From NCBI GenBank assembly GCA_933228675.1, contig OW121741.1:114028123-114092122 (forward strand): a stretch of 64,000 nt of DNA. Direction: 5' to 3'. Below, piece by piece: positions 35,657 to 47,439 of this stretch. Numbering within the stretch: position 1 is the first letter of the stretch; every line of letters begins with the position of its first letter. This DNA is from Stomorhina lunata (Eukaryota; Arthropoda; Insecta; Diptera; Rhiniidae). The notes beneath the pieces are model-generated. The model was not told the origin of the DNA and did no database searches. It worked only from the letters and a program-made list of their open reading frames with translations. Both the position numbers and the translations under genes were made by a program.

Positions 35657-36613
35657 ATAAGAGTGTTATATTCATCTGTGCCGAATCTTATATTCCCACC
35701 ATCAAAAATCGCTAAGCTAATTGGTATTGTTGGTAAAATCTTCATAGTTTGCATAGTTTTACATTAATAAGCTGCTAAATGCTTTTCGTTGGGCTTAATA
35801 GGTCCATATATTTCGTTAGGAGTTCCTAATGTATCCATCATAAATAAAGTCTGGGCTAAACATTGATTTATCTATCTAATTTCAATCCTAATATAATGAA
35901 TGTACCTCAAAATCTTTTTGATTGTAGATATAGAAAGGGGATGTTATATATATATAACATCCCCTTTTTATATCTACAATCAAAAAGATTTTGAGGTACA
36001 TTCATATATACATATATATTATATATATTTATATATATAAGAATTATAGCCAAATGTTGACCGACTATAACAATATATAGAGCTTATTCTTGCAAAATTA
36101 AGTGGCAATAGCTATCATAGTTAATAGCTTTTAATTGGCCTTTGCTATAACTTTTGGTTCTCGGGAGTGTTTTTTATATGAAAGCTATATTCAAATATGG
36201 ACTGAATCCTATAAAATTTGATAAACTGATTAAAAGTTGCATAAAACTTCGCTATTTTAAATTTAGTCGTCACAGCAATTAATGTGTTTCCCGGGGCGAG
36301 GTTATATGGGAGCTCGAACTAAATATGAACCGATTTTGTCCATTTTTAATATCAAAATTTTCTCAGAGATGGAAAATATTTTTACTAAGTTTTAGTGAGC
36401 TAGCTCCTTTCGTTTAGGCGTTATCGTGATTTCAACAGACAGACAAACTGAGGAACAGACTGACGGACAGACAGACGGACATCGCTCAATCGTCTTAGAA
36501 TTTCATAAGGATTCAGCATATATATCATTTTTGGTTTTTGAGCCAATATTAAGGAAATTACAAATGGAATAACAATCTCAATATACCCCCATTCTTTTTG
36601 ATGGTGGGTATAA
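35657..36613 (-). mobile_element. Family B Helentron-associated element with an internal palindrome
   Basis: The left end TAAGAGTGTTATATTCATCT plus GTGCCGAATC is the reversed 3' end, with the hairpin partly decayed. CCCACCATCA follows as the internal terminal-repeat copy. The right end TTTTTGATGGTGGGTATAAA is the intact reversed 5' end. The body includes GACAGACTGACGGACAGAC near 36450. A 110-bp palindrome (35896-36005) lies near the 3' side. An 83-residue minus frame (35503-35754) crosses the element boundary and is not a gene. Confidence 0.75.
35896..36005. repeat. 110-bp near-perfect palindrome
   Basis: Symmetric about 35950/35951 (GTTATATATATATAAC centre). Of 55 base pairs, 54 match; the single mismatch is 35933/35968. 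Arms include GTACCTCAAAATC and GATTTTGAGGTAC. There is no spacer. The near-identity of the arms implies a recent inverted duplication or active correction. Confidence 0.95.
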
Positions 36614-37138
36614 AAAAATGGGTCGATACCTTAAATCGTACGGGATTGCCAGTGATTCAAAGTTAAAGTATTTCAGGAAAAGTAGCTTTTATTCAGAAAT
36701 TTTTGAAAATATTTAATTATATTTTTATTATGCAACACATCATGTAGAATCAGTGGATATAGTTCCACCAGAATTGGAAATGTTTAACATTTACCGGGGT
36801 CAAAATCAATTTTTATGCAAATTTCCACTTTTTAGGAATATCTTATCTATTGCTGTGGTTCATGCAATATATCTTTTGCTAAGCTACATAAAAAGGCCAT
36901 ATGAAAAAACTTTTTGCCTTAGGTGATAAAATTTAATACCTTTCTTTTAAATTGAAATAATTTGTTGGTTTAAAAACAAAGGTAGCCTTAACAATTGCAA
37001 ATCTAAGGAGAAGCCTTTGTGTTGGTTTCATTACAAGTTTGGAAGTTAAGCCAAGAAATATGTCACTCTGTTCTACTATTTTCAAAAAATTAGGATTTTA
37101 ATCGATAGATAAAATATGTTTAGACCCCATTTCATAAC
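36614..37138. other. No recognised feature
   Basis: A/T-rich unassigned sequence; nothing supportable. Confidence 0.45.
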
Positions 37139-37625
37139 ACAGTAAAACATTATTCAGGTGATTGATTCGGGACTCAATTGTGATGATTGTTTATGCAAGT
37201 AGCCCCCAAATGAAGAACTTCTGCATCATTCGTTTGGTCATGGTACAATAATAGATTAAAAATTAATTTCCAGTTAGTAAGTAATCGTATACAGGAATTT
37301 GTCACATTTTAGGCTCTTTTGTTTTAGAAAGGTCGGTTGCGCATACTTAATATATAATGTTATCCAAATACTAAATATCAATTATACGCAGTGTACGCCC
37401 AAAACGTCACAAATTTCTCTATACGATATTTACTAACTTCAAATTTATTATACCCTTCACTACCATAAGTTGAAAGGGTATTATAAGTTTGTGTAACGCA
37501 TAGTTTTTAAATTATTATTTGATGTATCATGACCAAACGAATGATGCAGAAGTTTTTCTTTTTGGGGCTACTTTCATAAACAATTATCAGAATTGAGTTC
37601 CGAAATCATATATTGTACTGTTTTA
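37139..37625. mobile_element. Fold-back element with ~115-bp arms
   Basis: Left arm 37139-37254 (ACAGTAAAACATTATTCAGG onward) and right arm about 37512-37625 are imperfect reverse complements. Well-conserved blocks include GACCAAACGAATGATGCAGA, GGGGCTACTT and CATAAACAAT. Between them is unassigned sequence plus a 5' fragment of a Helentron-associated element at 37448-37510, which probably inserted later. No transposase. Confidence 0.7.
37448..37510 (+). mobile_element. Helentron-associated element, 5' end fragment
   Basis: TTATACCCTTCACTACCATA followed by AAAGGGTATTATAAGTTTGTG is the common family A/C 5' end. The rest is absent. Confidence 0.6.
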
Positions 37626-39635
37626 TATTATCCCGAAATTGAGCCTGAATTTTGATTGTAGCAAAAACATTTAAAATTTTATTAGAGTTCTAAAAACTTA
37701 CTCCAAAATGCTTAAACTTTTGTCTGACTAACTTTTGAAGATATTTTCTAACAATTTTATTCTGAAACATTTTTGAATTGTCAACTTTGTTTTCCTAACA
37801 GTGCTTGTTGCTTCTAGAAGTATTTTTTCATAACTTTTTTTAACTCCCGGAAGGATTTTCTCAAAATTTTATTAAACTTATATTAAAGGCTTTATGACAT
37901 AAATTCCTATATAACACTTCGCTGTTGTGTTTATTAAAAGGATGTCTAGATGATTTAAATTCAGATGACACAACTTAATATCTGAACACGCTTAATTTAC
38001 ATTAGTTAAATACTTAAAAACATAATTTTAACATTCAGTACTAGACATTATTACAATAACTAACTAGTTATTCATTTGTTTAATCTAAAAGATTTAACTT
38101 TCAAAATTGTGTCAATGTACTCAGACTAACATTTCATTTCCTTTTTAGACACAACATACCATACATACATTTACCATATACAAAAATTTACACATACATA
38201 CATATGAAGATAGTATTTACGGTTAAAATTTAAAGCACAAAAACGAACAGCAGCAACATCTAGAATCCACTTAGAGGAAATATATGAAAATTAAAGAAGA
38301 GGCTTTGACATGAAAATTGTATTTTCAAAAAAACAAAATTTAACTTACATTTTTGTGGAACCTGTTTAAAACGGTTCTGATAAATATTTAAGTATTTCTC
38401 CTTATTTATCATAACCAGTTGGATTATATTTTACAGCAGTAACAAAATTTCCCACCTCAACTGTTACTTACAGAAAATGTTAACAGGAGAAAACTTTTGA
38501 TTGTTGACATGAAATATTCATGTCAGTAATAAAACTTTACTTGAAGGAAATACACCATCAAAACGGAAGAAACTAAAAAAAGGATGATCTAAACTAAGAC
38601 ATCGTACATGGTTTAGTTACAACAATTTTAGTAATACATATATACATAATATATTTAAATTAAAGGATTTTTTTTAATACTAAAAGCATATTAATGCTGC
38701 TGGGAATGTAAATGACAAAATCTTTTATACTAAAATAAATTGTTTCAAAATGTTTTATTGCTTAATAAATCATGAGTCTAAACTTTATTACTATGATAGA
38801 GTGGGCGGAAATGACTGCATTTGAATTGAATAAAATAAATACAATTCTCTCGAAATAACGAAATAGCTCGGAAACATATGATTCAACCGGAACATTTAAA
38901 CTGTGCTGACGGATGTTGAGGTTTAACTTTGTATCAACCAAACATATTGCCACAATATATTTGATGACAATTAAAATAAATTAAATAAGTTTAAAAAAAA
39001 ATAAATTAAATTTATTTTAATTGTAATCAGGACTAAAAAGAAATGTTGAATTTTTGCCCAGAGGATGATCTGAAATACAAATATTCAGTTAAAAAGCTAA
39101 ATTTTTATACAAATATATTGTAGATAAAACAGAAAGTCATGTATGGGAGCTAAATTGTAGGGCTCCAATATATAAATAATTATTGGGATCTGACCTTTAT
39201 TTATATAAAAGTTAAAAGTTTTGTATAAACACTTTAATTTTCTTGAGATTTATGAGCGGTTTTGTGATTTTTAGTGACCTTCGAAATGAAGTTTTTACGT
39301 TTTCAATTAAATTTGGTACAGTGATTTCTACTAGAATCATTAAAAATTAAAATTCGTGACTATGTGTATCCCTTTAGACCTAACTAATGAACCGCCAATC
39401 CAATGATCTTTTACTTTCCTCTATTATGTAGATTCTATTGTATAGATTCGGTCCACTTGGTTTATCCCTGTTGGTAGAATACCTGTAGTGAAGCCACATT
39501 TTTCAGCTAAGGCAGTTAGAGAAGCAGATAAGCGTATACGAACATCATCTGCTTGATAACCTTATCTGCTATTACGGTTTAGCTAGACAAAGCAAGGCAA
39601 AAATTCATATTTTAGGTTCACAATTTTCTGGTATT
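37626..39635. other. AT-rich stretch without recognised gene
   Basis: No gene, RNA gene or element terminus recognised on either strand. A 63-residue minus frame at 38762-38953 has no supporting features. Confidence 0.5.
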
Positions 39636-40828
39636 CAAATTTCTATAGAAAATTTTTGGTATAAATTGTTCGTTCCAAAATTTTTTAAAGAAATTTTTCT
39701 GAGTACAAAATACAAAATTTTTCGGTGCACAAATTTTACTTCAAATTTTACGATATAAACACTCTTAAAGAATTTTTTGGTATACAAAATTTTTCGGTGT
39801 AAAAATTTGTTTTAGAATTTTTTCCGGAAAATTTTTCGTTTTAAAATTTTTAGAGACATTTTTTTTAGTAAAAAGTTTTTTAGTTTAAAATTTTGATAGA
39901 AATTTGTTAGTCTAAAAATTTTTACAAAAACATTTTCCATGGTTAATTTTATACAAAAATCAGTTGAAAATTTTTTATAGAAAATTTATCGGTAAAAAAA
40001 TTTTTATAGAAAAGTTTTTGGCCTAAAAATTTTTATGGAAAATTTTCGGTATAAAATTTTTCCGTGTAAAAATTTTTATAGAAAATTTTTCGGTCTAAAA
40101 ATTTTTATAGAAAATTTTTCGGTCTAAAAATTTTTATAGAAAATTTTTCGGTCTAAAAATTTTTATAAAATTTTTTAAAGAAAATTTTCTGGTCTAAAAA
40201 TTTTGATAGAAAATTTTTCGGTCTAAAAATTTTGAAAGAAAATTATTCGGTCTAAAAATTTTTAAAGAAAATTTTTTGGTGTAAAACTTTTTAAAGAAAA
40301 TTTTTCGGTCTAAAAATTTTTATAGAAAATTTTCGGTCTAAAAATTTTTCAGGAAAATTTTCTTTCTAAAAATTTTCTGGTCTAAAATCTTTATAGAAAA
40401 CTTTTCGGTCTAAAATTTTTCGGTCTAAAAATTTTTATAGAACATTTTTCGGTTTACAAATTTTTATAGAAAATTTTTCGGTTTAAAAATTTTTATAGAA
40501 AGTTTTTCGGTCTAAAAATTTTTATAGAAAATTTTGCGGTCCAAAAATTTTTATAGAAAATTTTTCGGTGTAAACATTTTTATAGAAAATATTTCGAAAA
40601 TATTTCTGGCTAAAAATTTTTATAGGAAATTTTTTGGTCTAAAAATTTTTATAGAAAATTTGTTTGTTTAAAAATATTTATAAAAAATTTGTCGGTCTAA
40701 AAATTTGTGTACAAAATTTTTCGGTCCAAGAATTTTTATAGAAAAGTTTTCGGTCTAAAAATTTTTATAGAAAATTTTTCGGTCTAAAAATTTTTCGGTG
40801 TAAAAATTTTTATAGAAAATATTTCTGG
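39636..40828. repeat. 29-bp satellite array 4, left part
   Basis: Unit AATTTTTATAGAAAATTTTT followed by CGGTCTAAAA, period 29 bp (CGGTC at 40091 and 40120). Moderately diverged, with deletions and occasional 24-27-bp spacing. It shares the TATAGAAAATTTT core with the 31-bp arrays but has a GC-containing CGGTC linker. Confidence 0.9.
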
Positions 40829-41476
40829 GAATTAATTATTCGAACTTTAGAATTGATTGAAAAATTAGGTTTAATCAGGCTTGAGTTCATTTAACGTTTA
40901 ATTGATTGTGTATTCTCCTATTACTTTTTTTCAGTTTTTCTCCACAATTACTTTTCAAATTTTCAAAATTAATAATTTGAAAGTTAAATGAACTCAAGCC
41001 TGATTAAACCTAATTTTTCAATCAATTCTAAAGTTCGAATAATTAATTCCCAAATAAATAAAAGCAAAAGGCACGTTGCATTTACATACATTCATGTAAT
41101 TTACTTACATACATATGTTGTTAACATTGTTACTATTCTAAAAATAGCATCAAACCAAAAAAGTCTTGTTCTTCTCTACATGCCAACGGCAAGTGAAAAG
41201 ATCGAGCAAAACAAGTAATAGGAGAATACACAATCAATTAAACGTAGTGATGTTCGATCAAACTCAATGAGTTAAATTGATGATTATCTCTGCAATTTGA
41301 CAACTCGACTGTGGTCGAGTGCGCTAAGTGCGTCCTGTGGCGGGACAGAAATTGCAATCCACTGAGCCGCGTTCAAAAATAATTTTTTCAGTTTTTCTCC
41401 ACAATTACTTTTCAAATTTTCAAAATTAATAATTTGAAAGTTAAATGAACTCAAGCCTGATTAAACCTAATTTTTC
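40829..41476. mobile_element. Complex insertion in satellite array 4 (648 bp)
   Basis: The insertion starts with a 70-bp arm (40826-40895) whose exact reverse complement lies at 40983-41052. A second, 33-bp inverted pair lies at 40894-40926 and 41213-41245. A 94-bp segment (40926-41019) is repeated directly at 41383-41476. GAAAATATTTCTGG flanks the insertion on both sides (40815-40828 and 41477-41490). That may be a target duplication, but the same phrase also occurs as a satellite variant near 40594. Class unknown. A 76-residue frame at 40988-41218 is a by-product of the arm. Confidence 0.7.
41303..41380 (+). other. tRNA-like segment inside the insertion
   Basis: GTGGTCGAGTGCGCTAAGTG resembles the A-box region of a long-variable-arm tRNA (Ser/Leu type). 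GCGTTCAAAAAT lies where the T-arm/B-box would be, about 55 bp on. The T-arm does not form and no acceptor stem is evident, so at most it is a degenerate tRNA-derived piece. Confidence 0.3.
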
Positions 41477-42212
41477 GAAAATATTTCTGGCTAAAAATTT
41501 TTATAGAAAATTCTTCGGTCTAACAATTTTTAAAAAGAAAATTCTTCGGTCTAAAACTTTTATATAAAATATTTTGGTCTAAAAATTTTGATAGAAAATT
41601 GTTTGGTCTAAACATTTTTAAAGAAAATTATTCGGTTTAAAAATTTTTATAGAAATATTTTGGTTCAAAAATGTTTACAAAAAATTTTTTGGTCTAAGCA
41701 TTTTTATATAAAATTTTTCGTTCTAAAAATTTTTATAGAAAATTTTAGGTTTAAAAATTTTTATAGATATTTTTTGTTCTAAAAATTTTAATAGAAATTC
41801 TTCGATCTTAACATTTTTAAAGAAAATTTTTCCTATAAAAATTTTTATAGAAAATTTTTCGCTCAAAATTTGTCATAGAAAAGTTTTCAGTGCAAAAAAT
41901 GTTGTAGAAAACTTTTTGGTCTAAAAATTTTTATAGAAAAATTTTCGGTCTAAAAATATTTATAGAAAATTTTTTGGTGGAAATCGTTATAAAAATTTGT
42001 ATAGAAAATTTTTCCTTATAAAAATTTGTTATAGAAAATTTTCGGTATAAAAATTTGTTGGAAAATTTTTGGTCGAAAAATTTTTATACAAACTATTTTG
42101 GTATTAAAACTTGTATAAAAAATGTTTCATTCTAAAAATTTTTATAGAAGATTTTTTGCACTAAAAATTTCGGTCTAAAAATTTTTATAGAAAATGTTTT
42201 GGTTCAAAAAGA
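41477..42212. repeat. 29-bp satellite array 4, right part
   Basis: The same CGGTCTAAAA/TTTTTATAGAAAA units resume after the insertion, somewhat more diverged, and stop at about 42212 against an inverted dispersed repeat. Confidence 0.9.
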
Positions 42213-42213
42213 A

Positions 42214-42290
42214 GAGTATTCGCATTTGATCCCTAATCTGTTATATTTATTTATTAATGTAACAGACCAATTTATTGATAAAAAGCTTTT
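42214..42290 (-). repeat. Inverted copy of the 34460-34537 dispersed repeat
   Basis: TATTCGCATTTGATCCC, then GTAACAGACCAATTTATTGA, reverse complements of 34460-34537. It abuts the end of array 4. Confidence 0.7.
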
Positions 42291-43314
42291 CATACATTGA
42301 AAAATGTTTAATATATTTTTGAAAAAAAAAAATGTTAAATTTTTTTGTTTTTATTTATTTTTGATTTTATTTAATTTTAGGGTTAACATCATTTTACAAA
42401 AGTCTTAAGTTTTACAGGAAAAGCTTTCAGAAAAGTAATAAAATATATCTTGGCAATACTATTATTTGATATTTCATTACGAAGCTTTTACTTCCAAACG
42501 AAAAAAGAAAATGAACTCAATTTAGAGCTTAATCGTTAGGCCAGTATTCGATCATAGTATAACATAGTATGTTATCAGCTGTGAAATTAAAATTTAGTGT
42601 AATGATTAAGTTTAGTTAGTTCACACATATAGGATCTGTGTGAATTCAACATGGGTAAAAGCTCACCTCGCTTGTCAAAAAATATAAACAAAAACAAATT
42701 TTTGTTTATTTTAAAAATATTTTTTTTTAATTTTTGTTAACAGAAAATTGTTGGTAATTTTAAATAGTTATTATCCCTAGATTGATAAATGTAAAAATAT
42801 GCTACTAAACATTTCAGGATCGTAACGTTTTCCGTAGCCTGGTAGTGAAAACCGTATATATATATATTCATATTTGGGAGATGTTGACCATAGGTCTGGC
42901 TGCTATTTGAATAATATCATCAGAAATGCATTTAAAAGTGGGTTTGGAGTAAGCTTTGCCTTAATTAGAACTATTGCCAGAGGAAAACTATATCTTGATC
43001 ATAATGGACTGGATAACTTAAATGGTTAATTCGTAAAAATACCTTGGCCTGTTTAGACTCAAGATCCATGCTTATACATCCAAAAGTACTGCTGCTAAAG
43101 AGGAATAAGAGACTGTCGCTCATACTACTCTCCTTATCGCTACAAAATCGTGGTGTTAACACCCATCAGCATCAAGCCGAAGTGTATTATAATTATCTTA
43201 AATTATATGTATCGGCCACCACCACATTATTGTATTATTTCTTATTAAAAGTACACCAAATCACAATATGTCTGTAACACATTTTTCTATTGGTTTTAAT
43301 TTGGTAAGTCCAGA
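42291..43314. other. No recognised gene
   Basis: A/T-rich. GTATTCGATCATAGTATAAC at 42544 has an imperfect inverted partner at 44361-44386 (CATACTATGCTATACTATGT), so an old 1.8-kb inverted-repeat element may enclose the LINE pieces that follow. Overlapping frames at 42971-43277 have no recognisable domain. Confidence 0.45.
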
Positions 43315-43500
43315 CTAATCTTGGTCTATCCCTCATTTTAACTGTGGACACTGACCTTCTCGGGGTATCACCTAGTTAGCTACCTTAGCACCTGTTAAAG
43401 TAGCGATCTAGCAAGTGCTGCGAGTTCTCCCATGAAAACTATAAAAATATGGGTTAGGACGTCGGGCTAGTAACCCACTTTTGGAAAAAAAAATTGCTAT
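43315..43500 (+). mobile_element. Possible non-LTR retrotransposon 5'-region fragment
   Basis: A GC-richer island (ACCTTCTCGGGGTATCACCT, GTTAGGACGTCGGGCTAGTA, ACCCACTTTTGG) has the look of an untranslated leader of insect non-LTR elements, but no coding sequence confirms it. It is set apart in base composition from its surroundings. Confidence 0.3.
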
Positions 43501-43529
43501 GGAAAAGAAAAATTTAGAATAAAAACGGA

Positions 43530-43685
43530 CAAGAAGAGAACGTCCGAAACTTTGATGGAAAGACCAAATGAAAAAAATATTTCAAAGATTGGCTACGAAA
43601 ATGGAGAATAGCGCAGAAGATTGGAGCGCATGGAATTCTAAAACATGTTCGGCCAGGTTTTAAATATAGGCCATTTAAGTAAGAC
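43530..43685. repeat. Dispersed repeat shared with 29836-30003
   Basis: Same order of matching blocks as 29836-30003 (AGAAGAGAACGTCC, GGCTACGAAAATGGAGAATA, GGCCATTTAAG). Directly followed by a family C Helentron-associated fragment. Confidence 0.5.
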
Positions 43686-43770
43686 CCCACAAAAATAATA
43701 CCGATCAACTCAGAATCTACAGGAAAATCGACTCAGCGATGTCCGTCTGTCTGTCGGTACCGGAGATCGT
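43686..43770 (+). mobile_element. Family C Helentron-associated fragment
   Basis: ACCCCACAAAAATAATACCG, ATCAACTCAGAATC and GCGATGTCCGTCTGTCTGTC match the lead-in and core at 15640-15710. Neither end is present. Confidence 0.65.
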
Positions 43771-43821
43771 AAGTCATGATAGAACCGGTTGAAAGGGTCG
43801 TACATAGCTTTTTAAAGCAAC

Positions 43822-43990
43822 TCGATCTTTATAGATGGTTCTTTAATGGCGTTGGCACTGGATCGGGTATTTTCTGAAGGGGCAAAACATCAAGGAATTT
43901 TACAGACATGCGGACGATTGCAGTGTCTTTCGGGCAGAAATTTTGCCATATGGAAGCAAATCCCTACTTTAGGATTAAACTTCTTGCCAT
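43822..43990 (+). pseudogene. RNase H domain relic of a non-LTR retrotransposon
   Basis: Three frames together give IFIDGS (first catalytic Asp motif), NGVGTGSGIF and DDCSVFRAEIL, the order and spacing of the RNase H domain in I/jockey-type elements (TDGS, GAG(V/I), SVFQAE). Frame changes separate the blocks and stops follow. Only about 55 residues are recognisable; no reverse transcriptase is visible upstream. Confidence 0.6.
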
Positions 43991-45507
43991 TGAGACATCG
44001 GTAGCATCGAATTTTTCTGATAAAGCCAAAATATAATTAAAACTTTTTTTTACAAAACAAAAATAAAATATGTATTGCATTTTTGTTTTTATTTTTTATT
44101 GACATTTGTGGGTTGAATTTATTTTTTGTGGTGTATTATAGAATATTTGAACCAGAGTTGTATTTTTAATGTATTTTGTGGAGAAAAAATAATTAAAATC
44201 AAAAACACAATGCAACTATGTATATTTAGAGTGTGGTGGATATATTAGTATACACTACTACTATTTTTTAAAATACAACTCTGATTTTAAGCTTTTTTAC
44301 TAATACAACTTTAAAAACTCGTACTGTGACAGATGTCAAAGTACGTGCTTTTAAGAGTCGGCATACTATGCTATACTATGTATTCGATTGCCTTCCAACG
44401 TATGACAGATTTGTGAACAGGCTGTAAAACTATTCTTAAAAAAAATATTATAATTTAAATAAAACATACAACTCAAATATTTCGTAATAAATTCGTACAA
44501 TAAATTTAAATTAAGAATATTTAAGAAAGTTTAAACCTTTTCTCCATAAGATTTTGATACATAGGAAATTTTGCTAATAAAATATTAACAATGAAACTGA
44601 AACCATTCTAATGAATTTATTTTAAAATATTATATTGTAGCTGGTCATTTAGATATTTATTTAAAATGTTCCTAATTTTAAAATTGTTAAATTACTAATA
44701 TAACAATATTCACATATTAATTTTATATTTTCTATTTGGCTTTTTTTTAAATAATTTTTTGGTATCAATTACATTGATTTTAAAATAAATAAATTATCTC
44801 GATACAATAAATATTAAAGTGGTAATGATACAAATAAACATTCATTTTGCATATTGTGAGCCTGTTGACTATAATATCATTATTTGTATACATTTTAAAC
44901 ATTAACAAATAAGAAAATATAAATTTAAAAATTCATCACGAACATTTACCGCAAAATAGGGGTGATTCACAAAAAAAAAATTAATTGGTTATCAAAAGTT
45001 AAGAAATATGTTTTGTTAAAAAATTACAATATATAGAAATAGGAATTTGGAATTTATTTAAAATGTATTGGAAGTGATTGAAAAATTGTCTTAAATACTG
45101 AAGTGTGATTTTTTCATTTTATCATTTAATCATCACGACTTTAATATTTCCTTTTTAGTTGTTTTGCTTCACCCTAATAAGAGAAATCTCTATAAAAATG
45201 TCACGTATTATTGAATGTTTATTAATGGCATTCTTTTCATAACTTATCGATCAATAAAAATGTAATAGAGCATTTAATTCAATCATGTTTCAGTATTATA
45301 CATAAATATATAATAACAATATTGAATTGTTTAATATTTGTAATTCATTCAGCATAACTTAAATATTTATTTCATTTAAATACATACACAAATTATAACA
45401 TATCTATTTACTTATTTTTAAATTACAATATAGAGTTAATTTATATCCTAATTCTGTAGAACGGGGTAAAGAAAATATATGTATGTTCCGTGAAGTGTTA
45501 TGAACCA
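43991..45507. other. AT-rich stretch; small inverted-repeat element at 44153-44284
   Basis: CAGAGTTGTATTTTTA (44153-44168) has an inverted partner TAAAATACAACTCTG (44270-44284), enclosing about 100 bp. This may be a miniature fold-back. No gene or RNA gene elsewhere in the stretch. Confidence 0.5.
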
Positions 45508-45588
45508 GAGTCTCTACAGGAAATCGAACTCACAAACCCCGGAAAATCAGTCAAGGGCACTACCTTCTAGACGACTGGGACATCCAAA
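45508..45588 (-). other. tRNA-like sequence (tRNA pseudogene or SINE head)
   Basis: On the minus strand, GTCGTCTAGAAGGTAGTGCC is A-box-like, and GTGAGTTCGATTTCC contains a B box about 35 bp later, a normal internal-promoter spacing. The arms do not pair as a proper cloverleaf, so not a functional tRNA gene. Confidence 0.5.
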
Positions 45589-45742
45589 TATCTAACGTAT
45601 AATGAACGACAGGTTATTGGCATAAATATTTCACCGCAAATTTTGTATATATATTAAATAATTATTGTGCAACCCTCATTGCGTATGCGTATTTTTTTTA
45701 TCAATTAATATCACGTATACATACCCTTACCAATTTAAAAGT

Positions 45743-46560
45743 TCATAATACCTACCATCAAAAAGATTGGGAGGGTACACTGAGATTGTCATTTTGTTTG
45801 TTATTGCCATAATATCGGCAAAAAGTATATGGGCAAAAATCAAACAGTTTTTATTCCTTTGAAACCGACTTTCAACTCGAATAATTTTTGTACCCTTAGG
45901 AGTTCGGAAAATCTAATTACAGATCTTGAACTCGCAAAAACTTCTGTATACTGAACACAATATTTTAGTTGCGCAAATTCGCGCTTCTAAGTGAAATTGG
46001 CATGCAAATTAAAAAAAAAGTTAAAAAATCGATTGAAGCATTCAAGTCTTTCTTTATATTTCGTCTTCTTCTGAATTTGTTTTAACATTTGGACCCAAGT
46101 CTTTGTTCTACGAAATAGACACCACACTTAGGGAATAAATCCACTTCCATCCAAATTTTAATTTTGTCATTCCTAATACTACTTAATGGCTGCCAAAATT
46201 TGAAGCTCGTTTTCGCCACTTTTTAATTTTTTTCTCATATTTTTTGGCCGCCTCAAAGAAATTAAAAAAAAATAGATAACGATTTGTAGATCTTTCAATT
46301 TCGCATTGTTTGATATATATCTCGTTAATGCGCTCTATATAGGTATACTATACGACAGGTGTAAGTAAGGAGTTTTTGAGCGTAAATTTTTCAAAATACC
46401 AGTTTTTCGTGGAGCACACTCGCAAATATAAATGAAAATTTCCAAACTACCGTGTAAACCGAGTTTTTTGCCATTTAGCACCTAAAAGCAAAAGTGCACC
46501 AAAAAATCATTGTTTGCTAAAATGTTATGAAGATTTTGAAAATCGTGCAAAAAACTGCAT
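45743..46560. repeat. Family B 5' fragment joined to a copy of the piggyBac-like element interior
   Basis: 45743-45835 carries the family B 5' end (TACCTACCATCAAAAAG). From 45838 (ATATGGGCAAAAATCAAACA) to 46560 the sequence follows the interior of 26962-27925, minus the nested MITE, and includes ACCGACTTTCAACTC, AATCGATTGAAGCATTCA and CACTCGCAAA. The TTAA ends are missing. This is the empty paralogous site for the MITE. Confidence 0.7.
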
Positions 46561-47439
46561 ATTGGTTTAAATTGTTTAAGATTGCAAACTGAGACAAAAT
46601 CACATAAGGCATAAAAGCGATGTCATTTATAACCGATTTTCATCAAAAGTTTGTCGAAAATCTCTTTATTAATTGAGAACTCGAAGGTTTTATCTGAAAA
46701 CGTTTCAATGAAGCACATCGCGAATTTAGCTCAAAATTGATCAGGAATGGTCTTAAAACTATTATTTAATAAAGCTTTACCTTAGATCGGAAGCGCACCA
46801 AAAAATTATAAGAATTTAAGATTTTATGGACCAAGTAACAATTTTATATCTTTGAAAGATATGCACCTATTAAAACATATATTTAAATAAAAAATTCTTT
46901 TAAATTAAATTTGTCCATAAGTCAAGGCAGCTGAATCTCACTAAGACTCACATTTTGTAAAATTTCGCGAAAATCGCAGTTAAAAAAAATAAAAAAATAT
47001 TGTTAAAATTTTTTTTTCACTTGCATAATTGCATTATTTCTTCGTGTATAAGCTACCATAATGCCATGAAACGACAGAACACCTGAAAAAATATAAGTTG
47101 TGTCAAAATCAACATAAAAGTAATAAAAATAAAATAGTTTTAATTTTTTTTTTTTTAGAAATGTTTGTTTTAATCGTCATAACTTCTGCGCGCATCGCGT
47201 AAAATCATTAACGCCAACGGATTTTACATTCCCTAAGCTCTCTTAATAGAACCCCAAAACAAATTTAGTGTGCAATCAAAAAATTTTTACAATTTTTTTA
47301 TTTCCGAAAATTAAAACTATTTGAGTTTTGTCCATATATATCATTATGAAATTTTAAGAAAAACTAGAGATATCCGTCTGTCTGTTACAGGCACGATAAG
47401 GCCTGTCGGGAAAGGGCTAGGTCAACAAAATTTTAGAAG
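46561..47439. other. AT-rich stretch without recognised gene
   Basis: No supportable feature; a single TCCGTCTGTCTG near 47372 hints at a Helentron-associated scrap. Confidence 0.45.
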
